Shown here one piece after another: positions 55,007-63,511 of a stretch of DNA of 64,000 nucleotides. A program made the translations under genes and the position numbers. The stretch comes from Aquincola tertiaricarbonis. Lineage in GTDB: Bacteria; Pseudomonadota; Gammaproteobacteria; Burkholderiales; Burkholderiaceae_C. The notes beneath the pieces were generated by a model. The model saw nothing but the letters and a program-made list of their open reading frames with translations. It searched no databases and had not been told where the DNA came from. The stretch's first letter is position 1, and each line of letters begins with the position of its first letter. The stretch lies in the NCBI RefSeq assembly GCF_000969605.1, contig NZ_JZUE01000026.1, positions 1 to 64,000 on the forward strand, given 5' to 3'.

Positions 55007-55025
55007 AGGCGCCGCGGGCCGGTAT

Positions 55026-56360
55026 TCAACGGGCGGCGGTCACCCGCCAGATGATGTTGCCCACGTCGTCGGCCACCAGCAGGCCGCCCTTCTTGTCGAT
55101 GGCCACGCCCACCGGCCGGCCCTGGGCCTTGTCCTCGGCATTGATGAAGCCGGTGAGCACCTCCACCGGTGCGCCGGCCGGCTTGCCGCCCTGGAAGGGC
55201 ACGAAGATCACCCGGTAGCCGCTGCGCGGCTTGCGGTTCCAGCTGCCGTGCTGGCCCACGAACATGCCGTTGGCAAAGGCCGGCGGCAGGCTGTTGCCGG
55301 CCGACCAGGCCAGGCCCAGCGAGGCGGTGTGCGGGCCCAGCGCGTAGTCGGGCTTGATGGCCTTGGCCACCAGGTCCGGGCGCGGCGGCTGCACCCGCTC
55401 GTCCACGTTCTGGCCGTAGTAGCTGTAGGGCCAGCCGTAGAAGCCGCCGTCCTGCACCGAGGTCATGTAGTCCGGCACCAGGTCGCTGCCGATCTCGTCG
55501 CGCTCGTTGACCGCGGTCCACAGCATCTTGCTGTCGGGCTGCCAGGCAAGGCCCACCGGGTTGCGCAGGCCGGAGGCATACACCCGCTGCGCGCCGCTGG
55601 CTGCGTCGATCTCCAGGATGGCGGCGCGGCGCTCCTCCTCGGCCATGCCGTGCTCGGCGACGTTGCTGTTGCTGCCCACGCCCACGTAGAGCTTGCTGCC
55701 GTCGGCGCTGGCGATCAGGCTCTTGGTCCAGTGGTGGTTGCGGCCGGCCGGCAGGTCGGCGATTTTGGTGCCGTTGCCTTCGATCCTCGGCGCGCCGGCC
55801 TTGTAGTCGAAGCGCACCAGCGCGTCGGCATTGGCCACGTAGAACTTGTCGCCCACCAGCGCCATGCCGAAGGGCGACATCAGGTTCTCCAGGAAGACCG
55901 AGCGCTGCTCGGCCACGCCGTCGCCATCGGCATCGCGCAGCAGCGTGATGCGGTTGGCGCTGGGCACGCCGGCGCCGGCCTTGGCCATCACCTTCTTCAT
56001 CACCCAGCCCTTGATGCCGCCGCTCTTGTCCTCCGGCTTGGGCGGGGCATTGGTCTCGGCCACCAGCACGTCGCCGTTGGGCAGCACGTACAGCCAGCGC
56101 GGATGGTCCAGGCCTTCGGCGAAGCGGGCCACGGTGGTGCCCTGCGCGGCCTGGGGCGCGGCGCCGGCCGGCCAGGCGCTGGCCTCGGCCACGTTCACCG
56201 TCGGGATCAGCGACTTGTTGGGCGCCGGCAGCTTGGGATCGGGGCCGATGCCGTCCTGCACCTGCAGGCTGGCGGTGTCGCCGCAGCCGGCCAGGGCCAG
56301 CAGCAGGGCGGCCGATCCGGCGGCCAGCACGGGTCGGTAGGTTCGGTGGGCAGGGCGCAT
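55026..56360 (-). CDS. PQQ-dependent sugar dehydrogenase-like lipoprotein
   Basis: A 444-residue six-bladed propeller of the glucose/sorbosone dehydrogenase family. A lipoprotein signal ends in LALAGC (C26), so the protein is probably tethered to the outer membrane. [54 protein letters not shown] and [18 protein letters not shown] are family motifs. The ATG at 56360 is used because GGAG stands six bases upstream. No PQQ genes are in the window, and catalytic substrate is unknown. Confidence 0.88.
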   Translation of the reverse strand: MRPAHRTYRPVLAAGSAALLLALAGCGDTASLQVQDGIGPDPKLPAPNKSLIPTVNVAEASAWPAGAAPQAAQGTTVARFAEGLDHPRWLYVLPNGDVLVAETNAPPKPEDKSGGIKGWVMKKVMAKAGAGVPSANRITLLRDADGDGVAEQRSVFLENLMSPFGMALVGDKFYVANADALVRFDYKAGAPRIEGNGTKIADLPAGRNHHWTKSLIASADGSKLYVGVGSNSNVAEHGMAEEERRAAILEIDAASGAQRVYASGLRNPVGLAWQPDSKMLWTAVNERDEIGSDLVPDYMTSVQDGGFYGWPYSYYGQNVDERVQPPRPDLVAKAIKPDYALGPHTASLGLAWSAGNSLPPAFANGMFVGQHGSWNRKPRSGYRVIFVPFQGGKPAGAPVEVLTGFINAEDKAQGRPVGVAIDKKGGLLVADDVGNIIWRVTAAR

Positions 56361-56548
56361 GGCGGTCTCCGGAAAAGGGATGCCGCCTCGTGCGCGGGCG
56401 GCCCGGCCGGGCGGCAACGGCCGTACCTGCGCATGATCTTGTCAGACAACGCCTCATGCGGCGGTGGGACTTGCGCGCGATGCGCCGCCGGCCGCTTCAC
56501 AGGGGCAGGGCGCGCGCGTAGCCTTGGCGGCAATGCCAGGAGCAAGAG

Positions 56549-56800
56549 ATGTCCGCACTGCGTTCCGATAGCCGCCCGCCCGTCCGATACAACCGCATGC
56601 CTGTGGCGCCGCGTCCCGCGCTGCGGTCGGTGCCCTTCCACCTGCCGCAGCCGCGGCCTGCGCTGGAAGAGGATGACAACCTCGCGCCGTGGCTCACCGT
56701 CTATGCCGACGAGGACGAGCCCGGCAGCGACGAGGAACTGCTGCTGGAGCAGCCCGACCTGGCGCGCCAGCCGATGCGTCCGGGCAGCGCTGCCGCCTGA
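56549..56800 (+). CDS. Small acidic protein of unknown function
   Basis: An 83-residue protein with a basic N-terminal third, a proline-rich middle and an acidic end (EEDDNLAPWLTVYADEDEPG). It looks largely disordered and matches no family I know. AGGAG lies eight bases before the ATG, which supports expression. It is 35 bases upstream of another unrecognised gene on the same strand. The 188-base stretch between it and the divergent lipoprotein gene shows nothing specific. Confidence 0.6.
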   Translation: MSALRSDSRPPVRYNRMPVAPRPALRSVPFHLPQPRPALEEDDNLAPWLTVYADEDEPGSDEELLLEQPDLARQPMRPGSAAA

Positions 56801-56835
56801 CACGCCAGCCGCGGGGCGGCCGGTACCATGCCGGC

Positions 56836-57345
56836 ATGAATGCTTCGCTCAACGACCCGCACGCCCAGGAAGACAGCCCCGAAGACACCGCCATCCACGA
56901 GCCGCGCCTGTGGCGCGACAACGGCTGGACGGCCCGCGTCATCAAGAACGAGGACGACGACGGCTGGGCGGTGGAGATGGTCAAGCAGGGCGAGCCCGAG
57001 CCCGCGCTGGTCGGCCCCTGGACCATGGGCCGCGACAAGAAGAACCCCAAGCCGCTGGACACCGCCGCCTTCAACACCCTGGTCAAGACCGCCAGCGAGG
57101 TGCTGCGCCGGCATGAGCAGCAGCTGCATGCGCTGCTGCACCAGCAGCTCACCGTCACCGCGGCCCAGGGACCGGTGAGCGTCACGCTGGACATCATGCC
57201 CGACGACGATGATCCGCATGCCCTGCTCACCGCCGAGGACGAAGCCGGCGAGCAGCTGGCCCAGGTGCGCGTGGCCGCCGGCTTCAAGCTCAACCGTGCC
57301 AGCGCCACCGCCTGGATCGACAGCGGCTTCGCCAAGCCGCGCTGA
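56836..57345 (+). CDS. Conserved cytoplasmic protein of unknown function
   Basis: A 169-residue acidic soluble protein. Recognisable stretches are WTARVIKNEDDDGWAVEMVK, VGPWTMGRDKKNPKPLD, a helical segment around LVKTASEVLRRHEQQLHALL and a C-terminal half with VTLDIMPDDDDPHALL. No signal, membrane helix or catalytic motif is visible. Similar proteins seem restricted to Burkholderiales, from memory. It is convergent with the YgjP-like gene, 15 bases apart. Confidence 0.7.
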   Translation: MNASLNDPHAQEDSPEDTAIHEPRLWRDNGWTARVIKNEDDDGWAVEMVKQGEPEPALVGPWTMGRDKKNPKPLDTAAFNTLVKTASEVLRRHEQQLHALLHQQLTVTAAQGPVSVTLDIMPDDDDPHALLTAEDEAGEQLAQVRVAAGFKLNRASATAWIDSGFAKPR

Positions 57346-57360
57346 GACGCGCGGGCCGGC

Positions 57361-57861
57361 TCAGCCGGTGGGCGCCTCCAGCTCCATTGCGGTCAACCAC
57401 AGGCGCACGTCGAACTCCAGCTGGTGGTAGGCCGGCTCCATGTGGGTGCACAGGGCATAGAAGGCCTTGTCGTGCTCGCGCTCCTTCAGGTGCGCCAGCT
57501 CATGCACCACGATCATGCGCAAGAAGGGCGCCGGTGCTTCCTTGAACAGGCTGGCCACGCGGATCTCGCGCTTGGCCTTGAGCTTGTTGCCCTGCACCCG
57601 CGACACCGTGGTGTGCGTGCCCAGCGCATGCTGGATGACCTTGAGCTTGTTGTCGTAGGCCACCTTGCTGAGCGGGGCCGCATTGCGCAGGTACTGCGCG
57701 CGCAGCTCGCCGACGTAGTCGTACAGCGCGCGGTCGGTGCGCACCTCGTGCGGCTCGGGATACCGGCGCGCCAGGCTGGGGCCCAGCTCACCGGCATCGA
57801 TGGCCCGCTGCACCTGGGCGATCAGCTCGGGCGCATAGCCGGTGAGGTACTTCAGGGTCAA
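57361..57861 (-). CDS. YgjP-family metallopeptidase-like protein
   Basis: A 166-residue protein with the zinc motif HELAHLKEREH (H120, E121, H124 and H130), typical of the YgjP/DUF45 group. The N-terminal MTLKYLTGYAPELIAQV and ALYDYVGELRAQYLR are also of that family. The start appears to be TTG at 57861, as the family N-terminus is close to this position and no ATG is available. It lies three bases after the stop of the SnoaL-like lipoprotein gene on the same strand. Peptidase activity has not been established for this family. Confidence 0.88.
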   Translation of the reverse strand: MTLKYLTGYAPELIAQVQRAIDAGELGPSLARRYPEPHEVRTDRALYDYVGELRAQYLRNAAPLSKVAYDNKLKVIQHALGTHTTVSRVQGNKLKAKREIRVASLFKEAPAPFLRMIVVHELAHLKEREHDKAFYALCTHMEPAYHQLEFDVRLWLTAMELEAPTG

Positions 57862-57864
57862 GGG

Positions 57865-58743
57865 TCAGCCCGGGTAGGAGAAGGGATCGTTGGTGTTGAG
57901 CGAGGTGCCCGTCATCGATTCCAGCACATCCCAGTGTTCGACGATGCGGCCCTGGGCATCGAAGCGGAACAGGTCCATCGCGCCGGTGCCCGGGTCGTTC
58001 GGCACGCTGGTGTCCACCACCTGCGAATGCACCAGCACCATGTCGCCATAGGCGATGGTCTTGGCCACCCGGGTGCGCGAGCGGTAGCCGGCGTCCCGCA
58101 GGCCGGCCAGCATCTGCAGGAAGGCCTGCTTGCCGTCGGCCACCGTGGGGTTGTGCTGGATGTAGGCCTCGGACACGAAGTCCTGCACCGGCGACAGGTC
58201 GGCCAGGTTGTCGAACACCTGCAGCACCGCCAGCGCGCGGGCGCGGTTGCGCTCCAGGTCCTGCGGCGCACGCGGATCGGCGTCGGGGCCGGCATGCATC
58301 GTGTTGCCGTTGGCCGCGGTGGCCGGCACGTTCTGAAACTGGTCCCAGTGCTCCACCAGCTTGCCGTTCTCGATGCGCCACACGTCCACGTACAGCACCT
58401 GCTGCGTGCCGATGGTCCACAGCGAATGCAGCGCGGCGTACGGGCCTTCGGCCACCACACGCAGGATCTGCACCTGGTTGCTGCTGGCCGCATGGGCGGT
58501 GAGTTCATCGCGCAGCGGCTGCACGCCGTCGGCATAGCCGGTGGCGTGCTGCAGGTAGCTGCTGCCCACGTAGGCATCGAAGCGCGCCAGGTTGCGATCG
58601 ACGATCACCTCCTGGTAGAAGCCGCGGGCGATGCGTGCCGAGCGCTCGGATTCGTCATGGCCGTGGCCATCGCTGCCAAGGCAGCCGGTCAGCACGAAGG
58701 CGGCGGCCAGTGCCAGCAGCGCGGTCTTGATGAGTCGGTTCAT
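57865..58743 (-). CDS. Lipoprotein with two SnoaL-like domains
   Basis: A 292-residue exported protein. The signal ends in the lipobox LTGC (C21). Two consecutive SnoaL-like NTF2 folds follow (about 35-140 and 165-285). Each has the asparagine- or tyrosine-centred YLQHATGYADG or YIQHNPTVADG segment and ends with a histidine-tryptophan-aspartate element (EHWDQFQNVP and EHWDVLESMT). Such folds bind small polar molecules; the ligand is not known. It follows the nitroreductase gene by eight bases. Confidence 0.83.
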   Translation of the reverse strand: MNRLIKTALLALAAAFVLTGCLGSDGHGHDESERSARIARGFYQEVIVDRNLARFDAYVGSSYLQHATGYADGVQPLRDELTAHAASSNQVQILRVVAEGPYAALHSLWTIGTQQVLYVDVWRIENGKLVEHWDQFQNVPATAANGNTMHAGPDADPRAPQDLERNRARALAVLQVFDNLADLSPVQDFVSEAYIQHNPTVADGKQAFLQMLAGLRDAGYRSRTRVAKTIAYGDMVLVHSQVVDTSVPNDPGTGAMDLFRFDAQGRIVEHWDVLESMTGTSLNTNDPFSYPG

Positions 58744-58751
58744 GGCGCGCC

Positions 58752-59342
58752 TCAGGCCAGCACGGCGGCTTGTTCGAACGACAGGCGCGGGCCGCGCGGG
58801 TAGTTGCCCGTGGCGTCGCCGTAGCCCAGGTTGATCAGGAAGTTGACTTTCCAGCGGCTGTCGGCGAAGAACGCCGCGTTGACCTTGCCGGGATCGAAGC
58901 CGCTCATCGGGCCGCAATCCAGGCCGAGCTGGCGGGCCGCGATCATCAGGTACGCGCCCTGCAGCGAGCTGTTGCGCAGGGCGGTGGTGTCGGCCAGCGC
59001 GGCATTGCCTTCGAACATCGGCTTGGCATCCACCGCCGGGAACTGCTCGGGCAGGTGGTCGTAGAAGCGCGTGTCCGACGCCACGATCACAGTGACCGGC
59101 GCGGCCAGCGTCTTGGCGGCGTTGCCGGGCGCCATCGCCACGGCCAGCCGGGCCTTGGCCTCGGCGCTGCGCGCGAACACGAAGCGTGCCGGCTGGCTGT
59201 TCATCGAGGTCGGGCCCCACTTGGCCAGCTCGTACAGCTGCTGCAGCGTGTCGTCGGTCACTGGCTGGTCGGTGAACTGGTTGAAGGTGCGGGCGTGCAG
59301 GAATGTTTGTTCTAGGGCGGCGGCAGGCAGGGGGCGGGACAT
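58752..59342 (-). CDS. Nitroreductase-family protein, RutE/HadB-like
   Basis: A 196-residue FMN enzyme of the RutE subgroup (malonic semialdehyde reductase-like). [38 protein letters not shown] and [20 protein letters not shown] are typical of that group. The ATG at 59342 gives the standard length; an ATG further up at 59456 would add an unlikely tail. The other rut genes are absent, so the role may differ from pyrimidine degradation. It is first in a unit with the SnoaL-like lipoprotein and YgjP-like genes. Confidence 0.88.
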   Translation of the reverse strand: MSRPLPAAALEQTFLHARTFNQFTDQPVTDDTLQQLYELAKWGPTSMNSQPARFVFARSAEAKARLAVAMAPGNAAKTLAAPVTVIVASDTRFYDHLPEQFPAVDAKPMFEGNAALADTTALRNSSLQGAYLMIAARQLGLDCGPMSGFDPGKVNAAFFADSRWKVNFLINLGYGDATGNYPRGPRLSFEQAAVLA

Positions 59343-59360
59343 GGTGCGTCGGTCTGGAAA

Positions 59361-59711
59361 GTGGATGACCGGGCCAGTGTGTTCAGTGCCGGCCACCGGA
59401 TAAAGCGGCCGTTGCGGGCATGTCTGTTGCGCGGCGCGGGCAGGTCGGCTGCGCACGGGCCGTGCTCGGGCGGGTCCTGTGCAGCGTCAGCATTCACCAA
59501 GGCCATCGACAGGCTCGGTGCGCCCACAGGCGACCGCAGCCGCCTGCTGGAACAACTGGCGCGACCGGGTGGCACGCGCGCATGGTGGGTGGCGATCGCG
59601 CCGCTGCTGGTGGTGTGCCTGAGCGGCGTCGCCGCCGGGATCGCGGTGCCGATGTACCAGGACGCTGCCACGCGCCAGCAGATGCGGCAGGCTGCCGAGC
59701 CGGGTCGCTGA
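59361..59711 (+). CDS. Possible small membrane protein
   Basis: A 116-codon frame whose second half reads like a protein: [15 protein letters not shown], then a hydrophobic helix [21 protein letters not shown] and a polar tail. The first 45 residues are arginine/cysteine-rich and less convincing, so the true start may be internal, but no good start codon with a ribosome site is evident. It overlaps no other gene and is divergent from the nitroreductase. No family is recognised. Confidence 0.35.
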   Translation: MDDRASVFSAGHRIKRPLRACLLRGAGRSAAHGPCSGGSCAASAFTKAIDRLGAPTGDRSRLLEQLARPGGTRAWWVAIAPLLVVCLSGVAAGIAVPMYQDAATRQQMRQAAEPGR

Positions 59712-60323
59712 TCAGGTCGCCGGCCGGCCCCAGGCCAGCGCCAGGTTGTTGGCCGGCATGTCGAAGCGGCGCTGCAGCTGCAGCCCGGCTGCGGCGGCTT
59801 CGGCCTGCACCTCGTGCAGCCAGCGGATGCCCCAGGCGGCGTTGCGCTGCTTCAGGTCGGCGTCGAAGGCCAGGTTGCCGGGCGAGGGTGGCTCGCCCTG
59901 CACGAAGTAGGGCCCGTAGGTCAGCAGCAGGCCGCCGGCGCGCAGGTGCCGGGCCGTGCCCTGCATCAGCGCCCGGGTGGTGGCCCAGGGCGAGATGTGG
60001 ATCATGTTGGCGCAGAACACCAGGTCCACCTCGCTGGGCACGCCGGTCCAGTCGGGCGACATCACGTCCAGCTGCAGCGGCGGCTGCACGTTGCCGATGC
60101 CTTCGCACCACGCGGCGGTGGACTGCAAGGCCTCGGCCTGCGGATCGCTGGGCCACCACTGCCATCCCGGCAGCGCCGGCGCGAAATGGGCCGCATGCTG
60201 GCCGGTGCCGCAGGCAATCTCCAGGGCGGTGCCCTGCGGCGGCAGCAGCTGCAGCAGCACGTCGAGGATGGGGCCGCGGTTGCGTTCGCTCGCGGGGCTG
60301 AAGGGGCGGTGGTCGGTGGACAT
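59712..60323 (-). CDS. SAM-dependent methyltransferase-like protein, DUF938 family
   Basis: A 203-residue class I methyltransferase fold of the DUF938 (UPF0585) family. The N-terminus DHRPFSPASERNRGPILDVL is diagnostic, the SAM loop is ALEIACGTGQHAAHFAPALP (about 33-52), and FCANMIHISPW and LLTYGPYFVQGE follow. The substrate is not known for this family in bacteria. It is nine bases downstream of the RIO-kinase gene on the same strand and may belong to that unit. Confidence 0.9.
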   Translation of the reverse strand: MSTDHRPFSPASERNRGPILDVLLQLLPPQGTALEIACGTGQHAAHFAPALPGWQWWPSDPQAEALQSTAAWCEGIGNVQPPLQLDVMSPDWTGVPSEVDLVFCANMIHISPWATTRALMQGTARHLRAGGLLLTYGPYFVQGEPPSPGNLAFDADLKQRNAAWGIRWLHEVQAEAAAAGLQLQRRFDMPANNLALAWGRPAT

Positions 60324-60332
60324 GCGTCCAGT

Positions 60333-61175
60333 CTAGAAACCCATGCGTTGCTGGCGCGCGACTTCCTCGTCGCGGGCATCGTCGATCTCGCGCATCACCG
60401 CGCGCAGGTCCACCGCGCCGCGCACCGGCTCGAAGCGGCCGGTCAGCGGCGTGTCCACCGTCAGCAGGCCCTTCTCGTACAGCGTCCACATCTCGGGGCC
60501 GTATTCGGTGGCGCGCAGCTCGGGCGCGAAGCGGCCGAAGAAGTGCCGCAGGTTGCCCACGTCGCGCAGCAGCATGCGGGCCGCGTGGTTGTTGCCGGCG
60601 GCATCCACCGCCTGCGGCAGGTCGATGATCACCGGGCCGTCGGCGGCCAGCAGGATGTTGAATTCCGACAGGTCGCCGTGCACCACGCCCGCGCACAGCA
60701 TGCGCACCGCCTCCTTCAGCAGCGTGGCGTGGTGGGCGCGTGCCTCCTCCGGCGTGAACACCACGTCGTTCAGCCGCGGCGCGGCATCGCCGTCGGCATC
60801 GGCCACCAGCTCCATCAGCAGCACGCCGTCATGGAAGTTGTAGGGCGTGGGCACGCGCACGCCGGCGGCGGCCAGGCGGTACAGCGCATCCACCTCCGCG
60901 CTCTGCCAGGCCTCTTCCTGCGCCTGGCGGCCGTAGCGGGTGCCCTTGGCCATCGCGCGGGCCTGGCGGCTGTTCTTCACCTTGCGGTTCTCGGTGTAGT
61001 CCACCGCCTGGCGGAAGCTGCGCTGCGTGGCTTCCTTGTAGACCTTGGCGCAGCGGGTGTCGTCGCCCACGCGCACCACGTACACCGTGGCTTCCTTGCC
61101 GCTCATCAGCTGCCGCACCACGCTGTCGATCAGGCCTTCGTCGATCAGCGGCTGCAGCCGCTTCGGGGCTTTCAT
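60333..61175 (-). CDS. RIO-family protein kinase
   Basis: A 280-residue kinase of the RIO family (RIO1/RIO3-like). Visible motifs are the nucleotide loop SGKEATVYVV (25-34), the lysine K44 in CAKVYKE, a hinge MELV (121-124), the catalytic loop HGDLSEFNILL (D168) and the metal loop VIIDLPQAVD (D185). In eukaryotes and archaea RIO kinases act in ribosome small-subunit maturation; the bacterial role is unsettled. The start overlaps the stop of the SUV3-like helicase gene by four bases (ATGA), so the two are translationally coupled. Confidence 0.92.
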   Translation of the reverse strand: MKAPKRLQPLIDEGLIDSVVRQLMSGKEATVYVVRVGDDTRCAKVYKEATQRSFRQAVDYTENRKVKNSRQARAMAKGTRYGRQAQEEAWQSAEVDALYRLAAAGVRVPTPYNFHDGVLLMELVADADGDAAPRLNDVVFTPEEARAHHATLLKEAVRMLCAGVVHGDLSEFNILLAADGPVIIDLPQAVDAAGNNHAARMLLRDVGNLRHFFGRFAPELRATEYGPEMWTLYEKGLLTVDTPLTGRFEPVRGAVDLRAVMREIDDARDEEVARQQRMGF

Positions 61176-63454
61176 CGTGCGCTGCGCTGGCGGCGCTGCT
61201 GGGCCAGCGGCCGCTTGCCCTTGAGCTGGCGCTCGATGCCGTCGTTGAGCCGGCTGCGCAGGTCCACCACCTCGTCCACATGGCCGTACACGCCAGGAAA
61301 GCGCAGGTCCAGCCACAGCCACAGCGTGCAGCTGCGCAGGGCCTGCTCCATGCGGTCGAGCCGGCTGTGGCTGTCCACCTCTTCCAGGAACCAGGGCTTG
61401 CCAGCCACGCCGCCCACCGCATGGTTGTGCGCCCAATCGAGGTACAGCTGCACCTGCGAAGGGGTGCGGCTGTCCACCGGCGCCTGGGCATAGATGAAGC
61501 GTTCCTTCAGCGTGAGCTGGCCGGCATGCTGGTCCAGCTGCTCGGCCAGCTCCAGCATCTGTTCCAGCTCGGCCACGGCGAAGTGGGCATCGTCCAGCTT
61601 GAGCTGTTCCATGAACACCCCCAGCACCTCCCGCAGCCGGTTCTTCTTCATGCGGCTGGCAATGGTGTCCACATGCCAACCGTTGGGCGCCACCGGCGCC
61701 TTGAAGTCGCGCGGCGCCCGCGGCGCCTTGGGCAGCAGCTCCTTCAGCACCCGGGTGGCGCTGGGTTCGGCGTCCTTCAGCACGCCGACGAAGCCTTCCT
61801 CGTGGATGCCGAAGCGCCCGGCGCGGCCGGCGATCTGGTGCACTTCCGACTCGGTCAGCGTGCGGTCGCCCTGTCCGTCGAACTTCGTCATGGTCGAGAA
61901 CAGCACCCGGCGGATCGGCAGGTTCAGCCCCATGCCGATGGCGTCGGTGGCCACCAGGATGTGCGACTCGCCCTGCGCGAAGCGCTCGGCCTCGCGCCGG
62001 CGCACTTCGGGCGGCAGCGCACCGTAGATCACGCTCACCGGATGGCCGTTGGCGGCGATCTGGTCGCGCAGCATCAGCACCTCGCGGCGGCTGAAGGCCA
62101 CCACCGCGTCGCCCAGCTTCAAGGAGGGCAGCGGCACCGGCTGCGGCAGCAGCTGCACATGCTGCTTGCGCTCGAACTCGCGCACGGTGCAGCGCTCGCC
62201 GCACAGGCCCAGCAGGTTCTCGATCGCGGGCACCGCATAGGCCGAGCAGATGATGATCACCTCGTTGGCCGGCACCGCCACGATGGCCTGCGTCCAGGCC
62301 CAGCCGCGGGCGCTGTCGAAGATCATCTGCGCCTCGTCGATCACCGCCACGTCGATCGGCTGGCGGGTGTTCACCATCTCGATGGTGCTGGAGACGGCGC
62401 GGGCCTCGGGCGCGGGCACGTTCTCCTCGCCGGTCAGCAGCGAACAGGGCACGCCGCGCGCGACCAGCCGGTCGCGGCCTTCCAGCGCCAGCAGCCGCAG
62501 CGGCGCCAGGTAGGCGCCGTCATGCGCCTGGGCCAGCCGCTCGAAGGCCGCATGGGTCTTGCCGCTGTTGGGCGGGCCCACGTACAGCGTGACGCTGCGC
62601 TGCAGCCGGCGCGCGATCTCGAAGGTGTCGGGGTAGCCCTGGAAGGCCAGCTCGGTGTTCAGGCCTTCCAGCGTGTCCAGCTCGGCGGCCTGGTGCTCCC
62701 AGCGCTCCTGCGCGCGGTTGAAGGCGGTCTTCAGCTCGGCCAGCGGCTGCGGCGTGGCGCCTTCGGCCTGCAGCCGCGGCAGCAGCGAATCGAGGTGCCG
62801 CGGGCTCAGCTGCCGGCTGCGTTCCACCAGGCCGTGCAGGTGGGCCAGCAGCTCCGGCGCGTTCGGGTGCTGCGGCGCCGGGCCCAGCGCGGCCAGCAGC
62901 GCCTCGCGGTCGCCGGTGCGGTAGAAGGTCCACACCGCATCCGCATTCACCGGGATGCGGAACAGCACCGGCACCGTCCACGGCGCCTGCGGCTCGGGCT
63001 GCGGCAGCCGGAAGGTGTGGCGGATCAGGCGCGTCCATTCACCCGCGCGGCGGGCCACGCCCAGGCTGTCCAGCACGGTGCTGCGCTCGATCATCAGCGG
63101 CCGTATGTCGGGCCCGGTGCCCACGGCGGCGAGGTGCGCCAGCGCCGAGTCCATCAGCGCCGGGTGGATCCACCGGCTGGGCCGGGCACCGGCGGCCGGC
63201 TTGGCCAGCAGCACGTAGCCCAGCTTGTCCAGGTGCTGCTCGAAGCCGGGGCTGCGCTCTTCCAGGAAGTCCGCCGGCTTGACCACCTGCGGCAGCGCAT
63301 AGGCATGGTTGCGGATGGCCGCGAACTCGGTCTTGCCGATGTGCGCGGGCAGCCGCCCGGCATGTTTCGGGTTGGGCAGGTTCGGCGTGTTGCGGCTGTC
63401 GGCGCTGGAAGCGGCCGCCGTTTCGTCTTGCGTGGGGGCAGGGGAGTTCGACAT
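61172..63454 (-). CDS. SUV3-like RNA helicase
   Basis: A 760-residue superfamily 2 helicase closest to mitochondrial SUV3. Walker A is GPPNSGKT (293-300), motif II is DEAQ (373-376), VIYGALPP (475-482) and VATDAIGMGLNLPIRRVLF (501-519) are SUV3 patterns, and motif VI is QIAGRAGRFG (530-539). The C-terminal helical region (about 640-725, with RFIYAQAPVDSR and ending near LWLWLDLRFPG) matches the SUV3 C-terminal part. The N-terminal 280 residues carry no catalytic motif. ATG 63454 is used, a TTG precedes it. It is divergent from dbpA by 57 bases. Confidence 0.9.
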   Translation of the reverse strand: MSNSPAPTQDETAAASSADSRNTPNLPNPKHAGRLPAHIGKTEFAAIRNHAYALPQVVKPADFLEERSPGFEQHLDKLGYVLLAKPAAGARPSRWIHPALMDSALAHLAAVGTGPDIRPLMIERSTVLDSLGVARRAGEWTRLIRHTFRLPQPEPQAPWTVPVLFRIPVNADAVWTFYRTGDREALLAALGPAPQHPNAPELLAHLHGLVERSRQLSPRHLDSLLPRLQAEGATPQPLAELKTAFNRAQERWEHQAAELDTLEGLNTELAFQGYPDTFEIARRLQRSVTLYVGPPNSGKTHAAFERLAQAHDGAYLAPLRLLALEGRDRLVARGVPCSLLTGEENVPAPEARAVSSTIEMVNTRQPIDVAVIDEAQMIFDSARGWAWTQAIVAVPANEVIIICSAYAVPAIENLLGLCGERCTVREFERKQHVQLLPQPVPLPSLKLGDAVVAFSRREVLMLRDQIAANGHPVSVIYGALPPEVRRREAERFAQGESHILVATDAIGMGLNLPIRRVLFSTMTKFDGQGDRTLTESEVHQIAGRAGRFGIHEEGFVGVLKDAEPSATRVLKELLPKAPRAPRDFKAPVAPNGWHVDTIASRMKKNRLREVLGVFMEQLKLDDAHFAVAELEQMLELAEQLDQHAGQLTLKERFIYAQAPVDSRTPSQVQLYLDWAHNHAVGGVAGKPWFLEEVDSHSRLDRMEQALRSCTLWLWLDLRFPGVYGHVDEVVDLRSRLNDGIERQLKGKRPLAQQRRQRSAR

Positions 63455-63511
63455 CAAATGGAATTCAGGCAGGCCCCGAGTGTCTCAGGCCCGGGCTGCC
63501 GATAATCGCGC

